Shown: positions 44,332-56,525, numbered from the stretch's first letter. The stretch: 64,000 nucleotides of DNA from Riptortus pedestris (GCA_019009955.1 CM032229.1:9641001-9705000); one strand, 5' to 3'. Notes: generated by a model not told the origin, from the letters alone. Program-made: numbers and translations.

Positions 44332-44475
44332 GCAAGTGTGTTTAAGTATATGATACTTTGTACCGACCTCATGTTCCTCGTCTCTTAGGTAGAATTGTTG
44401 GGCATTTGAGGAGATTTTTCGAAAATCGTGTCATGAGTACAACCTCAATAGCTAATTAAGAGTAATCTACCAAAG
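43815..44475 (-). mobile_element. HINE-like element with (CT)n(TA)n core
   Basis: 3' end on plus GCGTCACGCAGGGGCTCGTC (43819-43838), subtype A block, octamer relic AAATGCAACTATCTC, then the C-rich region replaced by (CT)n at 44174-44283 and (TA)n at 44284-44328. 5' block follows; the palindrome is damaged (CTAATTAAGAGTAATCTACC). Confidence 0.85.
44174..44328. repeat. (CT)n(TA)n microsatellite
   Basis: About 110 bases of CT and 45 of TA. Open frames in this tract are repeat artefacts. Confidence 0.95.
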
Positions 44476-45168
44476 GAATGGAGTTTTAGAAGGAGGATTT
44501 TGAAATTTTGATATATCTACGTTGCTATTAGTCGGATCGAAAATATTACATATCTTTTATTATTGCAAATAGTAACCCCCACTCCTACTAGTGTTATATT
44601 AACAATAACCTGTTGTGCCATGAACCACTTTAGTCAAGGTGTATATACAATATATTGTATTTCAAGACTCCTTAATTATACTAGATACATGAAAAGTAGT
44701 TTTGCGATGACGCCATCAATTAAGTTTTTATGTACTAACTCGAAATTTGTTTTGATCTATATCGTACTCGATATTAACCTTTTCTGTCAACATTAAAGAA
44801 TATATTTGTTAGTGGCTGATAGCGGTCATGCAGTATCGGGGGTTAGGGGGGGGAGGGGTTCGAAAATTCAAATTATATCCATTATTGTGAGTCGGATCAT
44901 AAAATTATATATGACCAACCTTCTTAAACTATTGATGTTCTTCAATTGCTGTTCCATGAATTTTTTCGTAACTCAAATGCTAATCGAGTTATTCGTACCT
45001 ACTCGTTTTAAGTCCCCAGTAACCCCCCTCCCCCAACCACGCCCCTTTCACTCCTAGGTTTTTACTTAGAAATAACCAGTATACGGTGAGTTGAGGTAAC
45101 AAGTATGCTACACCTGCTCGTGGGAAATCTGTTTAGTTTGCACGGCTCCAGGGTGAAGGACTTTTATT
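44476..45168 (+). mobile_element. HINE-like element, subtype D
   Basis: Directly follows a minus-strand copy (head to head). Two tandem diverged internal blocks: 44480-44770 and 44770-45010, each with a 'TCGGATC' segment. The second also has TACTCGATATTAACC and a G-rich run (44843-44859). 3' end TCGTGGGAAATCTGTTTAGT and decayed hairpin to GGACTTTT at 45168. Confidence 0.85.
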
Positions 45169-45954
45169 TCGTTAAACAATTAACTTTAGTCAGTCATAGC
45201 ATACTACTAAGGGCTTTATCTATTTAAAATTTGTTTACTCTTAGTTGAAGTCACCAACATTAAAGTACCATAAAACTGAAGTAATTTGTCTCCTAAATAA
45301 TTTTGCTCTAAATATGGAAAAAAGTCATAGCATAAATGTTTACATAACTATTGGAATTGTTGGTTAACAAAGTATATATTAATTTTTTTAAAAGAAAAAA
45401 TCAAGAAGATTTGATGTTGACTGCCCACTTGTTTATCATCCTTGGCATGGTTAGGCTTAGTCCCATCCGTTCGTCACCAAATAAATTGTTATGCCCACGC
45501 GGAAATCAAATTTCATATATTGCTAGCCTGTTCTCCCTAAAAGAAACTATTTCAATAATATATAGACTATATTTGACACGTTAAACCTTAAATATGGCGT
45601 ATTCGAGCCTGTTTCACTAATAAAGCTGACACCTCGTGTGGTATTCTCTTCAGTGTTCCTCGTGCCTTTATTGGTTGTTACCCATATGCAGATTGGAACA
45701 ATAAACCACAGAACTTCTTTCCTTGCTTCTTTCTCTAGAAATTAGCATTTTTCTGCTCAAGGAAAAGATCTCCAAGCGTAGCGTGAATATATTAACAATA
45801 TTTACGAATGGCCTATAAATAATCTTTGATTCCTGTATCTTCCAAAAATGCTTCCTACAGGATAAATAAGAGAATGCCTTCCTGTTAATTAATTCCGTTA
45901 CGACTATTTTCGAAGTAAGGGATAATTGACCGTTTCTAACCACGTCAGATAGAT
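45169..45954. other. Unassigned sequence
   Basis: No gene or repeat recognised. Confidence 0.35.
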
Positions 45955-46076
45955 TTTTGCAGATTATTTCTAGAAATCAGGAATTGAGGTTGTACTCATG
46001 ATGCGATTTTAAAAAGAAATCCTCACTCAAATGACCATAGATCGATCCTACCCAGGAGATGACGAAAATGAGGTAC

Positions 46077-46112
<36 letters not shown>

Positions 46113-46890
46113 ATATATATATATATATATATAGGAACGCTCAAGCGTAACCAATATTTCATCGTTACCAAACTCCACATTTAAACATTTTATATAAAAA
46201 AATAAAGGTCAGGTTCTTTAATGGCAGAAATCGGACCAGCGGAGGATGTGTTTAGAGTGGGGGTAGGGAACTTCTAAAATTCAAAATGTATCTGTAATCA
46301 TAGGTAGGATCGAAAATTCGCCTAGTTCCAAACTCTCTATAAATATTGTTAATACAATTTTTTCCCCTGAAGTTTGAATATTAACCCAGATATTTTAATT
46401 TTTTTAATTTTCAGCCTTCAATTACCCCCCCCCCCTCCTACTAATGACATATTACTGTTATATAACTAATCATCTTATCGGAAACTTAAATACCAAATAT
46501 TGTTTTCATTGAACTTATACTGTGAGAGGTACATTCCAATACATAGTGTGATATCATCACGTAAAAATTTATTTTCTTAACTCGAAAATGTTTATTTGAT
46601 ATATACCATAATTAATATGTATATTCTAATTCCACTCTCACATTTATATTCGTTAATGGATGAAAATGGACCAGGAATTAAGGAGGGGATTAGAGGGGGG
46701 GGGGTGGGTTTCTCATTTATGGTCGAAAAACTTTATAGAACCAATTTTGTTAAAATATTGATGCTCTTTACATTTATTCGTAACTTACATATTAAGAGAA
46801 TAACATATTTATATTTTCTTTTTTTCAGTCTTGAGCAGAATAGTAGTGAAAAACTGCTTAATTTACGCAGCCCCTGCGTGACATATTTTT
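45955..46890 (+). mobile_element. HINE-like element, subtype D, full length
   Basis: Starts TTTTTGCAGATTATTTCTAG (45955), 5' block, (TA)n core at 46077-46132, two tandem internal blocks (46150-46400 and 46600-46830) with G-runs, CRE-like GATATCATCACG, and the 3' end ACGCAGCCCCTGCGTGACAT at 46865-46884. The 5' palindrome is half lost. Confidence 0.88.
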
Positions 46891-47545
<655 letters not shown>

Positions 47546-47604
47546 CTCCCCCACCACTGGACATCCCATTTTATATATTTTTATGCAGAAAAGATAGTTG
47601 GGAA

Positions 47605-47645
47605 TTGAAATAGCTGATTTCAGTTAAGGGAAATTTCATAAAAAA
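47605..47645 (-). mobile_element. HINE-like 5' terminus only
   Basis: GCTGATTTCAGTTAAGGGAAATTT at 47613-47636 matches the palindrome and terminus in minus orientation. The CT tract to its left may be the expanded core of this copy. Confidence 0.6.
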
Positions 47646-47957
47646 GACATTCAATTAAAAGTTGTCATGGAGTGGTTGGGTGCCTGTTGGAGATATGGGG
47701 GTGGTAGACGTGGTGAATTTTTGGAATCAGATTTAGATAGCTGGCTATATCAGGATTTTTATGGGCCGCAGCTCATAGGTCAGCTGATCCAATTAACTCA
47801 CTTCATAGCCCGCCAATATCACAGGATACACCGGCCTCACACATTGTCTTACTAGCTTACAACTGATAAAATCACAATTCGCTCTTCATAAAAACGCATA
47901 CCACTACTTCTATATCAGGCTTATGTCATGAGATTTAGTTTGTCACCATTCTAGGAG
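47646..47957. other. Unassigned sequence
   Basis: Less AT-rich; no domain recognised in the frame at 47667-47855. Confidence 0.3.
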
Positions 47958-48670
47958 GCTGATTGTTGTTTGATCGTTACCAAAGTCGGTACGGGTATTT
48001 TCTACTTTAGGTACGCCAGTTACTCTTGGTTAAGATCAGTGATTTATTTTAATACTATGTTATTATCATTGTAAAACATATTTTGTTTATTTAAGAAAAA
48101 AAAATCAACTTGTAAATTCCCTTTATTTTTCAGTTAAGCTCCTATAGAAGGGTGCATTATGTCTTCTTAATTACTTAATAACTCCTAGAAGGTAAGTAAT
48201 ACATGGATCATATGGAAGAATAATAACTGTTATCGCAACAAGTGGTCACATTACTTGAAAAAGTAACTGGCGTTCATAAAGTAGAAAAAGACCCGTCGAT
48301 ACTAAGTGTTCCAAGGAAAACTAAAGATAAAGTTCGTAAACGGCTGGAATCTGAACAGGAGGGGGTGTGGTTTAGACGGGAGATCATTTAGAAACTTTGA
48401 AATATCTTCGCTATTAAACGTCGGATCGAAAAAATATATTGAATTTATCTCATTGCAAATTTAATTGTCTATAAATGTTGTTATATACCTATTTTCTCTT
48501 TCATGAATATTAACCGAGATATTTGGATTATTTAGTTTTCAGTCTTCATTTCATATTAATAATCAGCTGTTATATCATGAACCGCTTTATTCTAAGCTTA
48601 AATTGCAAACATTGTTTTCAAGAGACATTTATTATGCGAGATAAATGCAAATTCGTTGTGTGAGAGAGAT
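47958..48670 (+). mobile_element. HINE-like element, subtype A, split by TIR element
   Basis: Left piece TTGTTGTTTGATCGTTACCA (47964-47983), right piece from about 48302 with 'AACTAAAGATAAAGTTCGTAAACGG', G-rich segment, TCGGATCGAAAAA and subtype A block to 'TCGTTGTGTGAGAG'. 5' block and terminal hairpin absent. Confidence 0.8.
47992..48295. mobile_element. TIR element (MITE), 304 bp, with target duplication
   Basis: Inverted termini CGGGTATTTTCTACTTTAGG (from 47992) and CGGGTCTTTTTCTACTTTAT (inverted, from 48295), continuing with CGCCAGTTACT on both sides, about 33 bases in all. Flanked by TCGGTA (47986-47991) and TCGATA (48296-48301), a 6-base duplication with one change. Host HINE consensus has CTCGATA here, confirming the insertion. 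No coding capacity; superfamily not assigned. Confidence 0.8.
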
Positions 48671-48849
48671 TAAAATAATTTATTTATTTATTATTATGTA
48701 GAGCTCCGCTACTATGGCGACTTGGCTCTTCTTAATGATGGGGAAAAACAAAACAAAAAATTGAGCTCACAATCTAATACAAAGAACCAAACTAAGGAAA
48801 CGGAACGCAAAACACTAAAAGAAAAAACAACATGAACACAACTGAGAAC
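48671..48849 (+). repeat. Repeat pair F, copy 1
   Basis: T-rich TTTATTTATTATTATGTAG, then AGCTCCGCTACTATGGCGAC and TTGGCTCTTC, then A-rich AACAAAACAAAAAATTGAGC. A similar order of T-rich lead, 'GAGCTTCGC..ATAGGACGATATTGCTCT' and ACAA-rich tail occurs at 62738-63010. Possibly a SINE or retro-sequence; unclassified. Confidence 0.45.
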
Positions 48850-49311
48850 TAAAAAAGTCCATCACGCAGGGGCTGTGTAAACTAAGCAGATTTCCCACGT
48901 GAAGTTTTAGAGAATAGAGAAATTTCACGAGAACCTAGCAATCAAGGAACGGCCGAACTAGTTTTTGGCGGGAAAGTCACTTATGTCCGTTATCCGCCCA
49001 GATTTATTAAAACTGCAAATATCTCGGTTAATATTCAAATAGAGAATAGATGTATATGACGATATTTATAGTAAATTTAATTTGCAATACGATTGTTTCT
49101 ATACAATTTTTCGATCCGACCTATAGTAACAGATATATTTGGATTTTTCTAAATTCCTTCCCTCTTAACCCCTCCCCCACTCCCTCGTCCGATTTCAGCA
49201 GTTAACGAACTTGATCTTCTTTTTACATAAAACAAATAAATATCGAGTTTGGTAACAATTGAACAATAATTGCGACCGCTAGAGCATAAACAGACAAATA
49301 TATAGATAGAT

Positions 49312-49360
<49 letters not shown>

Positions 49361-49518
49361 GTGTGTGTGTGTATATATATATATATATACAGTTTTGAAC
49401 GGACCTCATTTTCGTCATCTACTAGGTAGGATCGATGGACATTTGAAGAAAAAAGTCGAAAATTCCGTCATGAGTACAACCTCAATAGCTGATTTCCCTT
49501 AAGGGAAATCTGCTAAAA
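48850..49518 (-). mobile_element. HINE-like element, subtype B, full length
   Basis: 3' end on plus AAAGTCCATCACGCAGGGGC (48854-48873), 'AGTTTTTGGCGGGAAAG', octamer relic AACTGCAAATATCTCGG, C-rich segment, GCGACCGCTAGAGC, TA/TG core (49315-49390), 5' block, perfect palindrome GATTTCCCTTAAGGGAAATC (49492-49511) and TGCTAAAA. Good reference for subtype B. Confidence 0.94.
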
Positions 49519-49627
49519 GGGGGTAAAGAAATAAGTGAAAAGAAATTTTAGTAACTTAGAAACAGCAACACTTACCAAACACCAAAATAACATGAAGTAC
49601 ATCTGTTTTTATAGATATCTCCACGGT
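49519..49627. repeat. Flank duplicated with neighbouring HINE, copy 1
   Basis: AGGGGGTAAAGAAATAAGTG through TATAGATATCTCCACGGTTC. The same sequence, about 90% identical, follows the next HINE at 50040-50160. Confidence 0.9.
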
Positions 49628-50040
49628 TCAAAAAGTCCGTCACGCAGGGGCTGCGTAAACTAAGCAGATTTCCCACGTGAAGTTTTACAATAGAGAAATC
49701 TGCCTAATAACAACTGTAGTAGTAAGAAACCTCTTAACCTAAAACATTATTTAGGGCGTAATAACCCAGTAGTTTCTAGCCCCAAAAAACAGTTAACCTA
49801 ACCTCTAAACCTATTCACGAGGGACGAATAGTTATGGAAAAGGCCACCAGAGCTCTCGGCCTCCAAAAATTGCGACCACTAGAGCGGTAACAGACAAATA
49901 TATATATATATATAGTTTTGAACGGACATCATTTTCGTCATCTCCTGAGTAGGATCGATGGACATTTGAAGAAAAATTTCGAAAATTCCGTCATGAGTAC
50001 AACCTCAATAGCTGATTTCCCTTAAGGGAAATCTGCTAAA
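49628..50040 (-). mobile_element. HINE-like element, short, in tandem duplicate
   Basis: 3' end AAAAAGTCCGTCACGCAGGG on plus, perfect palindrome near 50015-50034 and (TA)n of 20 bases at 49897-49913. The octamer and G-rich blocks are replaced by about 150 bases not seen elsewhere (49706-49850, including 'AACCTAACCTCTAAACC'). Confidence 0.92.
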
Positions 50041-50160
50041 AGGGGGTAAAGAAATAAGTGAAAAGAAAATTTAGTAACTTAAGAAACAAGAACACTTATC
50101 AAACACCAAAATTAAATAAAATAAAAAATGAAATAAATTTATAGATATTTCCTTTGGTTC
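50041..50160. repeat. Flank duplicated with neighbouring HINE, copy 2
   Basis: GGGGGTAAAGAAATAAGTGA, 'AACACTTATCAAACACCAAAA' and TATAGATATTTCCTTTGGTTC match 49519-49622 with a few changes. Confidence 0.9.
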
Positions 50161-50239
50161 ATAAAATGTTAAATACTAATATTATTACAATTTTAATGAC
50201 AGGCATGTCTTGTTTTATGGATGTTTTCTCTAAATTTTT

Positions 50240-50440
50240 GCATTTTTTAGTTTTCTGGTTCCAGAAGACACTTATTCCTTATGATATTTTCATTTCGAAC
50301 CACAAAACAACTCGGGTTCAGCTTCCATTCAAGTCTTGTCTATATTCTACAATAGTAGAATGGAGAATAGATGGTGTTGCTGCTGCAGTCTGCCCAGTGG
50401 GAAATATGGTCAGTTTACGCAGCTCCTGCGTGACGGACTT
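50240..50440 (+). mobile_element. HINE-like 3' part, subtype D
   Basis: 'GAATGGAGAATAGATGGTG', CCCAGTGGGAAATATGGTCA and the hairpin ACGCAGCTCCTGCGTGACGG at 50417-50436. The upstream part is decayed. Confidence 0.75.
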
Positions 50441-50519
50441 TCATACATGACGTGATTATTCAAATTTTCAACTGGAAACCCAATTGAAACTACCTAGTGA
50501 TTATAGATCATCAGCCAGG

Positions 50520-50790
50520 CAAATCCTGCGTAAACTAAGCAGATTCACCACCTGCTAGAATGCCACGCTCATGTTGTCACCTGAAATTCCACTCTCTATT
50601 TCTCACGAAAGGCAGATAAGATATGTGATAAGATAAATTAGAAGCCTATGTATACAGGACTTGAAATTTAAATATTTACATATGTTTCACCAGCTGTTGC
50701 CCTTATCTGCTCAAGGTCCGATTACGCCCGTTAAAGATTTAATCTTTAGTTTTGTATGAATAGGTTAAATGTTTCTGATATCCATCGCCT
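50520..50790 (-). mobile_element. HINE-like 3' part, subtype D
   Basis: On plus AAATCCTGCGTAAACTAAGC and 'AGATTCACCACCTGC', 'TTCCACTCTCTATTTC', and 'AAGGTCCGATTACGCCCGTTAAAG'. The hairpin is half deleted; the 5' half is missing. Confidence 0.75.
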
Positions 50791-50844
50791 AAAATTTACA
50801 ATGTAGATGGCCGACGTCACATCGAATCCCTTCATCCGGCCCAT

Positions 50845-51460
50845 GGCAAGGCAGTCACGCAGGAGCTGCGTTAACTAAGCAGATTTGCCACGTGCGTCAC
50901 GTATTTGCATTTATCTCTAAATGTAAAAATTCAATGAGCACAATATTTTGTATTTAAGCTTCAAATAAAGTTCTTCTTGATACATCATTGTTAATATGAC
51001 ATAAGTAGGTGTGGGGATATACTAAGGGCCGAAATCTAAATAATGTAAATAACTCGGTTCCTAATCAGAACAGTGAAAAAAACCGTATATAACATAATTT
51101 ATAGAAAATTCAATTTTCAATAATATTAATTCTATACACGTTTTCGATCCGACGCATAAGTTCAATAAAAATTCAATGAGAACAATTTTAGGTATAAAAG
51201 CTTCAAATAAAGTACTTCATGATATAACAGCTTATTGTTAATATGGCATGCAAAGGAGTGGCGGTACACAGAATGCCGAAACCTATGAAATGAAAATATC
51301 TTGAATAATAATCAAGATTGTGGAAATATGCATATGACAACATTTATACAACATTTAAATTGCAATATGATTTGTTTTATACAGTTTTTCAAACCTAGGT
51401 ATAATAAGGGAGATATTTGGAATTTTCGAAATTCCCCCTCTATACACCCCTCTCCCAATT
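50845..51460 (-). mobile_element. HINE-like element with internal tandem duplication
   Basis: 3' end on plus AGTCACGCAGGAGCTGCGTT (50850-50869). The segment from 'AAAAATTCAATGAGCACAAT' to the 'CCGACGCATAA' block (50926-51160) is repeated diverged at 51165-51420 ('AAAAATTCAATGAGAACAAT' to 'CTAGGTATAATAAGGG'). Ends at the C-rich segment; no 5' end. Confidence 0.85.
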
Positions 51461-52294
51461 ATTATATAGTTTCCTGATTATCCAATTATTCTTGGGATTT
51501 TTTCGGAAAAACATTCGCGAGTTGCTCAGAATTCAACAATACGATTTTGTCAATCAAAATCTTAAAAGAAACTGATCCTCGGTTTTTTATAACTGCCCAC
51601 TCAGTAGCTGGTGGATATAGGAATAGCTTTAGAGGTAACAACCCAAATATTCCTGCTAGTGTTCGTCTTGCAACTTAACGGATATGTAGCACTTTATGCA
51701 ACAACGAGTCAGTTTTGAATCTTGGCAGGAATCATGGGAATTCCTTCTCTAGAGAAAATCTTTCTCAAAAGCCAAACACTCTCTCAGTTTAATGGTGGCG
51801 GTTTGACGGGCTGCACAGGTCAGATCGTGTGGGCCAGTGAAAGTCGCTGCATTGCGTTGCATTAAAGCCGATGCAGTCCTCACATGAAGTTGCAGGTCAC
51901 AAGGTAATAGCTCTGACCTCGCCTTGTGAAACTCTGTGTTGGATTCGATGACTAGAGGCAGAGCAACTAACTACCTCATCTACCATTAATTCAACCTGAA
52001 ATCGTATAAGGACAACATCACTATTTCTTGGGGGCTATTTATTCTCGGTATACATTTTCCTGCATGTATATTGCATAACTTTTAGCCCTGCTGGATATCA
52101 GCTAATGAAGTATGTGTTCGTAATACAAAAATATATCTATTACAGCTTTTGATACCTTTGTTGTCCAGATGAAGCGCAAATGGTGGTCTATCTATCGTTC
52201 AAAGTACCTTCCTGGCTCGTCTAAGGTTATATATTAAAACTGAATCAAATTCAAGTCTATCTAAAGTTAAAAAAAATAATTAAAATTAAATTAA
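51461..52294. other. Unassigned sequence
   Basis: About 830 bp, GC slightly raised at 51780-51960; no domain or repeat recognised. Confidence 0.35.
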
Positions 52295-52501
52295 ATTGTT
52301 TATTAACGTCCACTTTTTGCAACTCAGGCTAATTGAGATGGGTTATGTACAGGTTACCACCTTTTTCTAGCCAGGCTGGGACTTAGGATGTTATTTAATG
52401 AATTCCGTCACTAAATAATTTCCTTTGCCCAGGCGAGAATCGAACTCGCCACTCTAGGTTTACCATTTGAGATAAAGGTCAACGCTTTAACCCACATGGC
52501 G
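52295..52501 (-). mobile_element. SINE family 1, lacking head
   Basis: Plus-strand view: TTTATTAACGTCCACTTTTT tail, body, and B box GAATCGAACTC at 52437-52447. It stops at CCACATGGCGAAG, so the first 15 bases of the head are missing. Confidence 0.9.
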
Positions 52502-53829
52502 AAGAATAAAGTGAAAAATAAGAAAGAAAAATCAATAACAAACTCTTTCTAAACTATAGTTATAATTATAGATGTTTATCATAGCTGTGATCTATTTGTA
52601 TCAAGTTACTGAAATTGTAGATATAGCTTTGATATTTATTATTTTTACTAGCTATCCTAAAAAATCCTGTACAAATACAAGGTGACCATGAGAAAATTAC
52701 GTTAATCACGAGACCATTGTGATTTCATGGTAAAAGTTTTGTTCCGTTGTTGTTTATTGTATAATTTGGTTATTTAATACTTCTCTCTATTTCCTAATAG
52801 ACGTGGCGAGTTATGAACAAGATATTAGACGGAGATCAACTAAATTACGTTGCCGATTCTCTTTTCGTTTTTAGTTCAAATAACTATTTAACTACTTCAA
52901 CCACTATTTCACTATGTAAGTCTAGGTACCTTGTACGTTAACGTCCTACGTCTTACCTTAATAATTTCTTATTTATTGAATCACTTTTTGAAGTACTAAT
53001 TGGACCTCAATAATTAGGGCCTTGATTTGAATCGCCAGCTACTAGTTTCTTTGTGTTAGTTATTTAGTACCGTTTGGCAGAAGGCACGAAGAAACCACCG
53101 TATGAACTATGGACTGACTTCAAGAAATGATTCCTCTTTCCTGATAAATACCTCTTTATACTTACACTCCAAATCCAAATATATATATATATGAATTTAT
53201 GTATGTATGTATATATGTATGTATATACTCAATATCCCTTAAATGATTAAATTATTATGGCGCTTCGTATATTATTATTGTTATTTATTACTTAGAGATA
53301 CCAAATGATTTATATCAACTACTAACAAAGAGTCCTTACATAGAAACTATTCTCAAACATTTAAAGATTATATACTTCTATTCAAAAGTCTAACAAGTGA
53401 TATACTATTTTTAACTTAACTTATACAGTTTTTTTAGTACGTGATTTTTTTTTTAAATGTTGTCAGTGTTATATTTTATCATATTTGTATTTTCATTCCA
53501 ATGATGTTTGAGTACATCAAATTATCTGTTCAGTCCTAATATTTTCAATCAGCTCCCTAATGCATTTACTTGATAATATTTAAAATTTATTTTATCCATT
53601 TACGTTCTTTATTTCTGTTTCGTTTACGTGTTATTTTTGGATGGTTTATTTAGCTCCGTTGTTTTCCAAAATGATTGTTTTAGTTAAAATCAGGTGACAT
53701 TGTCCATAGAAAATGTCCTATTGTCGTGAAGCTCTTAATAAATAATGTAGTAATGTATATAATTACATTCCAAGACCTCCGTTTAGTTTTGTTTTTAGTG
53801 TTTTCTAATGATTTTTAATTCTTTTTCAG
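52502..53829. other. Unassigned AT-rich, intron-like sequence
   Basis: No repeat or gene recognised. Short (TATG)n region at 53178-53225. Confidence 0.35.
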
Positions 53830-53909
53830 GTTTCATATTGGCTTCATAATGACTACACTTCAGGGAGAATTTTTTCAACTAAGAAGGAGTTTCTTTTGAC
53901 TAGAAGCTG
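53830..53909 (+). other. Candidate spliced exon, 80 nt
   Basis: Bounded by an acceptor with a branch-like TTCTAAT and pyrimidine tract (AATTCTTTTTCAG|G, AG at 53828-53829) and a strong donor CTG|GTAAGTAAT (GT at 53910-53911). One of three frames is open throughout (begins VSYWLHNDYTSGRIFSTKKE). I do not recognise the peptide, and 80 open bases are weak evidence alone. It could be an untranslated exon; frame 2 has an ATG and a 16-codon frame. It lies in one of the few repeat-poor stretches. Confidence 0.3.
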
Positions 53910-54227
53910 GTAAGTAATTTTGCATGCTTTCTACTCTATGATTTAGACCAATCTGGGATCATTGAAGTTATGAAAAAGTAGTATTTATACCATAGAAAGG
54001 TAGTTTAATAAAGAAATTAGCTCCGGTGTTTCGATCAGTATTACGTGTTTAGGGGTAGGTTTAACTATGAGACGTATCTTGGATCTCCTCAGGGTATGGG
54101 TATATGGCAAAATTCACTTATATTAAGGATAATCAGTATTGATAGATCATAGAATTATTATTGCTGTATAGAAAGAAAATGAAATTTCTTTCGTGCAACA
54201 CATTACAATATTTTTATTCTTTTTCGG
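53910..54227. other. Unassigned sequence
   Basis: Nothing recognised. Confidence 0.3.
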
Positions 54228-54567
54228 TCTGGATTATAGGTCTTTGAGATAATCAGTCACCTCCGAGCGTGACTCGAGGAATTAGTTCAGAGATTTTACT
54301 TAGTGAGTGATCAATTGGACTAACAACTTTCGCTAACCAAGGAGGACCAGGAATGAGATGGGCCTGAGGTCAGTTGACCCTGCCAGTGAACGGGATCTAA
54401 GAGAGTTATAATCGTTAGTCATTCAGAAGGGATGTCAGACGTATAATTAGATTCGCGCTGATTCACTAAATCCGCAGCAATAGAGCGCTCTGGTAGCGAC
54501 CTCGTGAACTAATCTTCTCCCTTGGCGGGGTTCGAAACTGCACCTGTTTTTACCTTCAGAATACTGA
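54228..54567 (-). mobile_element. SINE family 2, truncated head
   Basis: Shares with 19967-20395 the segments CCAAGGAGGACCAGGAATG, GGGATCTAAGAGAGTTATAA, TCGTGAACTAATCTTCTCCC and a tRNA-like B box (plus GGGGTTCGAAACTG). The head is lost at a (CA)n tract. Confidence 0.75.
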
Positions 54568-54588
54568 CACACACACACACACACACAA
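54568..54588. repeat. (CA)n microsatellite
   Basis: Short CA repeat at the truncated SINE head. Confidence 0.85.
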
Positions 54589-55167
54589 CTAATACACACA
54601 CTAGCTGACAGGATACCTTGTATTAACAAAGCCTATTAAGGCAAGTCTTAAGGAATTTATGGGACTGTAGATTATAAGTGACTTAAAACCAAGTTTACGT
54701 CGCTAAGGATCTTACTTAAATAGAGAATAATTGAATATATTTGTGACTAATGGATAGTAAAGTTAGTAGTAAACTTATTAGTTTGTAGTTGGGAGGTATT
54801 TGGAGTGAGAGATGATTAATTACCTCGCAGCTAACTCACTCACTCAAACTAGTTACAGCCCAAACTATATCATCCACTTACAACTTAGCTACTGGTGACG
54901 CCACCTTTTAGCCTAACTACCCAACTAATCAGGTAAACATCAGATAATAATTATATAAATTCAAAAATAAAAATATCAAACCATTATTTCGATCATCAGA
55001 ATAGAATCGATTGGCTTACAACTCAAGTGACAATAGAACCAAATGTGAATTCGTTGTAATATCTATTAGGGTCTAATAGATGTCTAACTGTAGTGAGTAT
55101 AGAAGACAAAAAATAACAACAAGATCTTACATTAATTGTTATATATTTATTTATGAAAATGAAATTA
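54589..55167. other. Unassigned sequence
   Basis: Nothing recognised. Confidence 0.3.
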
Positions 55168-55693
55168 AAAAAAGTCACACAGGAGCTGCGTAAAATAAGC
55201 AGATTTTCCTCGTGAAGTTTTACAATAGAGATATTTCACCAGAGCCGAACTGTTACGGAAACGGCCCAACTAGCTTTTGGCGGAAACTCATGACTAGAAC
55301 CGTAGTTAGCCAATCTTATCTTTTCCAATATCCGCACACACAATATAAAATGCAAATATCTCAATATCTCAGTTAATATTCAAGATAGAGATTAAATTTA
55401 TATAACAATATTTATAGAAACTTTAATTTGCAATAAGATTGATTGCAATCTTGACAATTTTTCGATTCGCCGTATAGTAACGGAGATATTTTCGAAAATC
55501 CTCTCTCTATCCCCCCCTTCCCCTGGTCTGATTTCAGCCATTAACGAACTTAATCTTTATTTTTACATATAACGTTTAAATATCGAGTTTGGTAACGATC
55601 GAGCAAAAGCTTCTCCTGGGTAGGATCCATGGACTTTTGAAGAAAAGTTTTGAAAATAATGAGTACGACCTCAATAACTGATTTCCCTTAAGG
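55168..55693 (-). mobile_element. HINE-like element, subtype B
   Basis: 3' end on plus AAAGTCACACAGGAGCTGCG (55171-55190), 'AACTAGCTTTTGGCGG', octamer block, C-rich segment. The core microsatellite is deleted; palindrome GATTTCCCTTAAGGGAAATC at 55680-55699. Confidence 0.9.
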
Positions 55694-55799
55694 GAAATCT
55701 GCCAACATACCAAAATAAAATGAAATACTTATTCACTAAATAAAATAAATAAGTAAAAGTAACGAATTTTAACGGGAGGGATGAACATGATGCTTTGAT

Positions 55800-56489
55800 T
55801 ATAAATTTCCATTGCTCTTGCGGTCGCAATTTTTGCTTGACCGTTACCAAGCTCGATATATGCAAAACTAAACGAGTTCGTTTATGGCTTAATTCGGACA
55901 AGTGGGAGGGAGGAGTTTCGAAATTTAGAAATATCTCCGTAACTATACGTCAGATCGAAAATGTGTCTAATGTCAGCCTTATTTTAAATTAAAAAAGTCC
56001 GTCACGGAGTGGCTGCGTAAACTAAACAGATTTCCCATGTGAAGTTTTACAATAGAGAAATCTGCATACTGGTAACACAACACCACCGTGATTAAATACA
56101 AACGGTAATGAGAAATCTTTCAGTTAATTAAAATAAATTCCCAACTGAAACGGCTTCTGAATTCTAAGAATAATTTATATTCGAACTATACCCGCCACAG
56201 ACTTCATAAAAATGCAAATATCTCGGTTAATATTCAAGATAAAGAATAAATGTATATAGGAATATTTATAGTAAATTTAATTTTCAAATATATTGGTTCT
56301 ATACACTTTTTCGATCCGATGCATAATAACAGAGATAATTTGAATTTTAGAAAATCCCCCTCTAAACCCCCCCACCCTCTGGTCCGATTTCAGCCATTAA
56401 CGAACTTGATCTGTCTTTTTACATAAAACGGCTAAATATCGAGTTTCGTAACGATCAAACAAAAATTGCGACCGCTAGAGCGTTAAAAG

Positions 56490-56525
<36 letters not shown>

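Noticed and set aside
45635..45700. Third hammerhead motif around TCTTCAG at 45649
   Set aside because: No GAAA with a pairing stem II follows on the minus strand.
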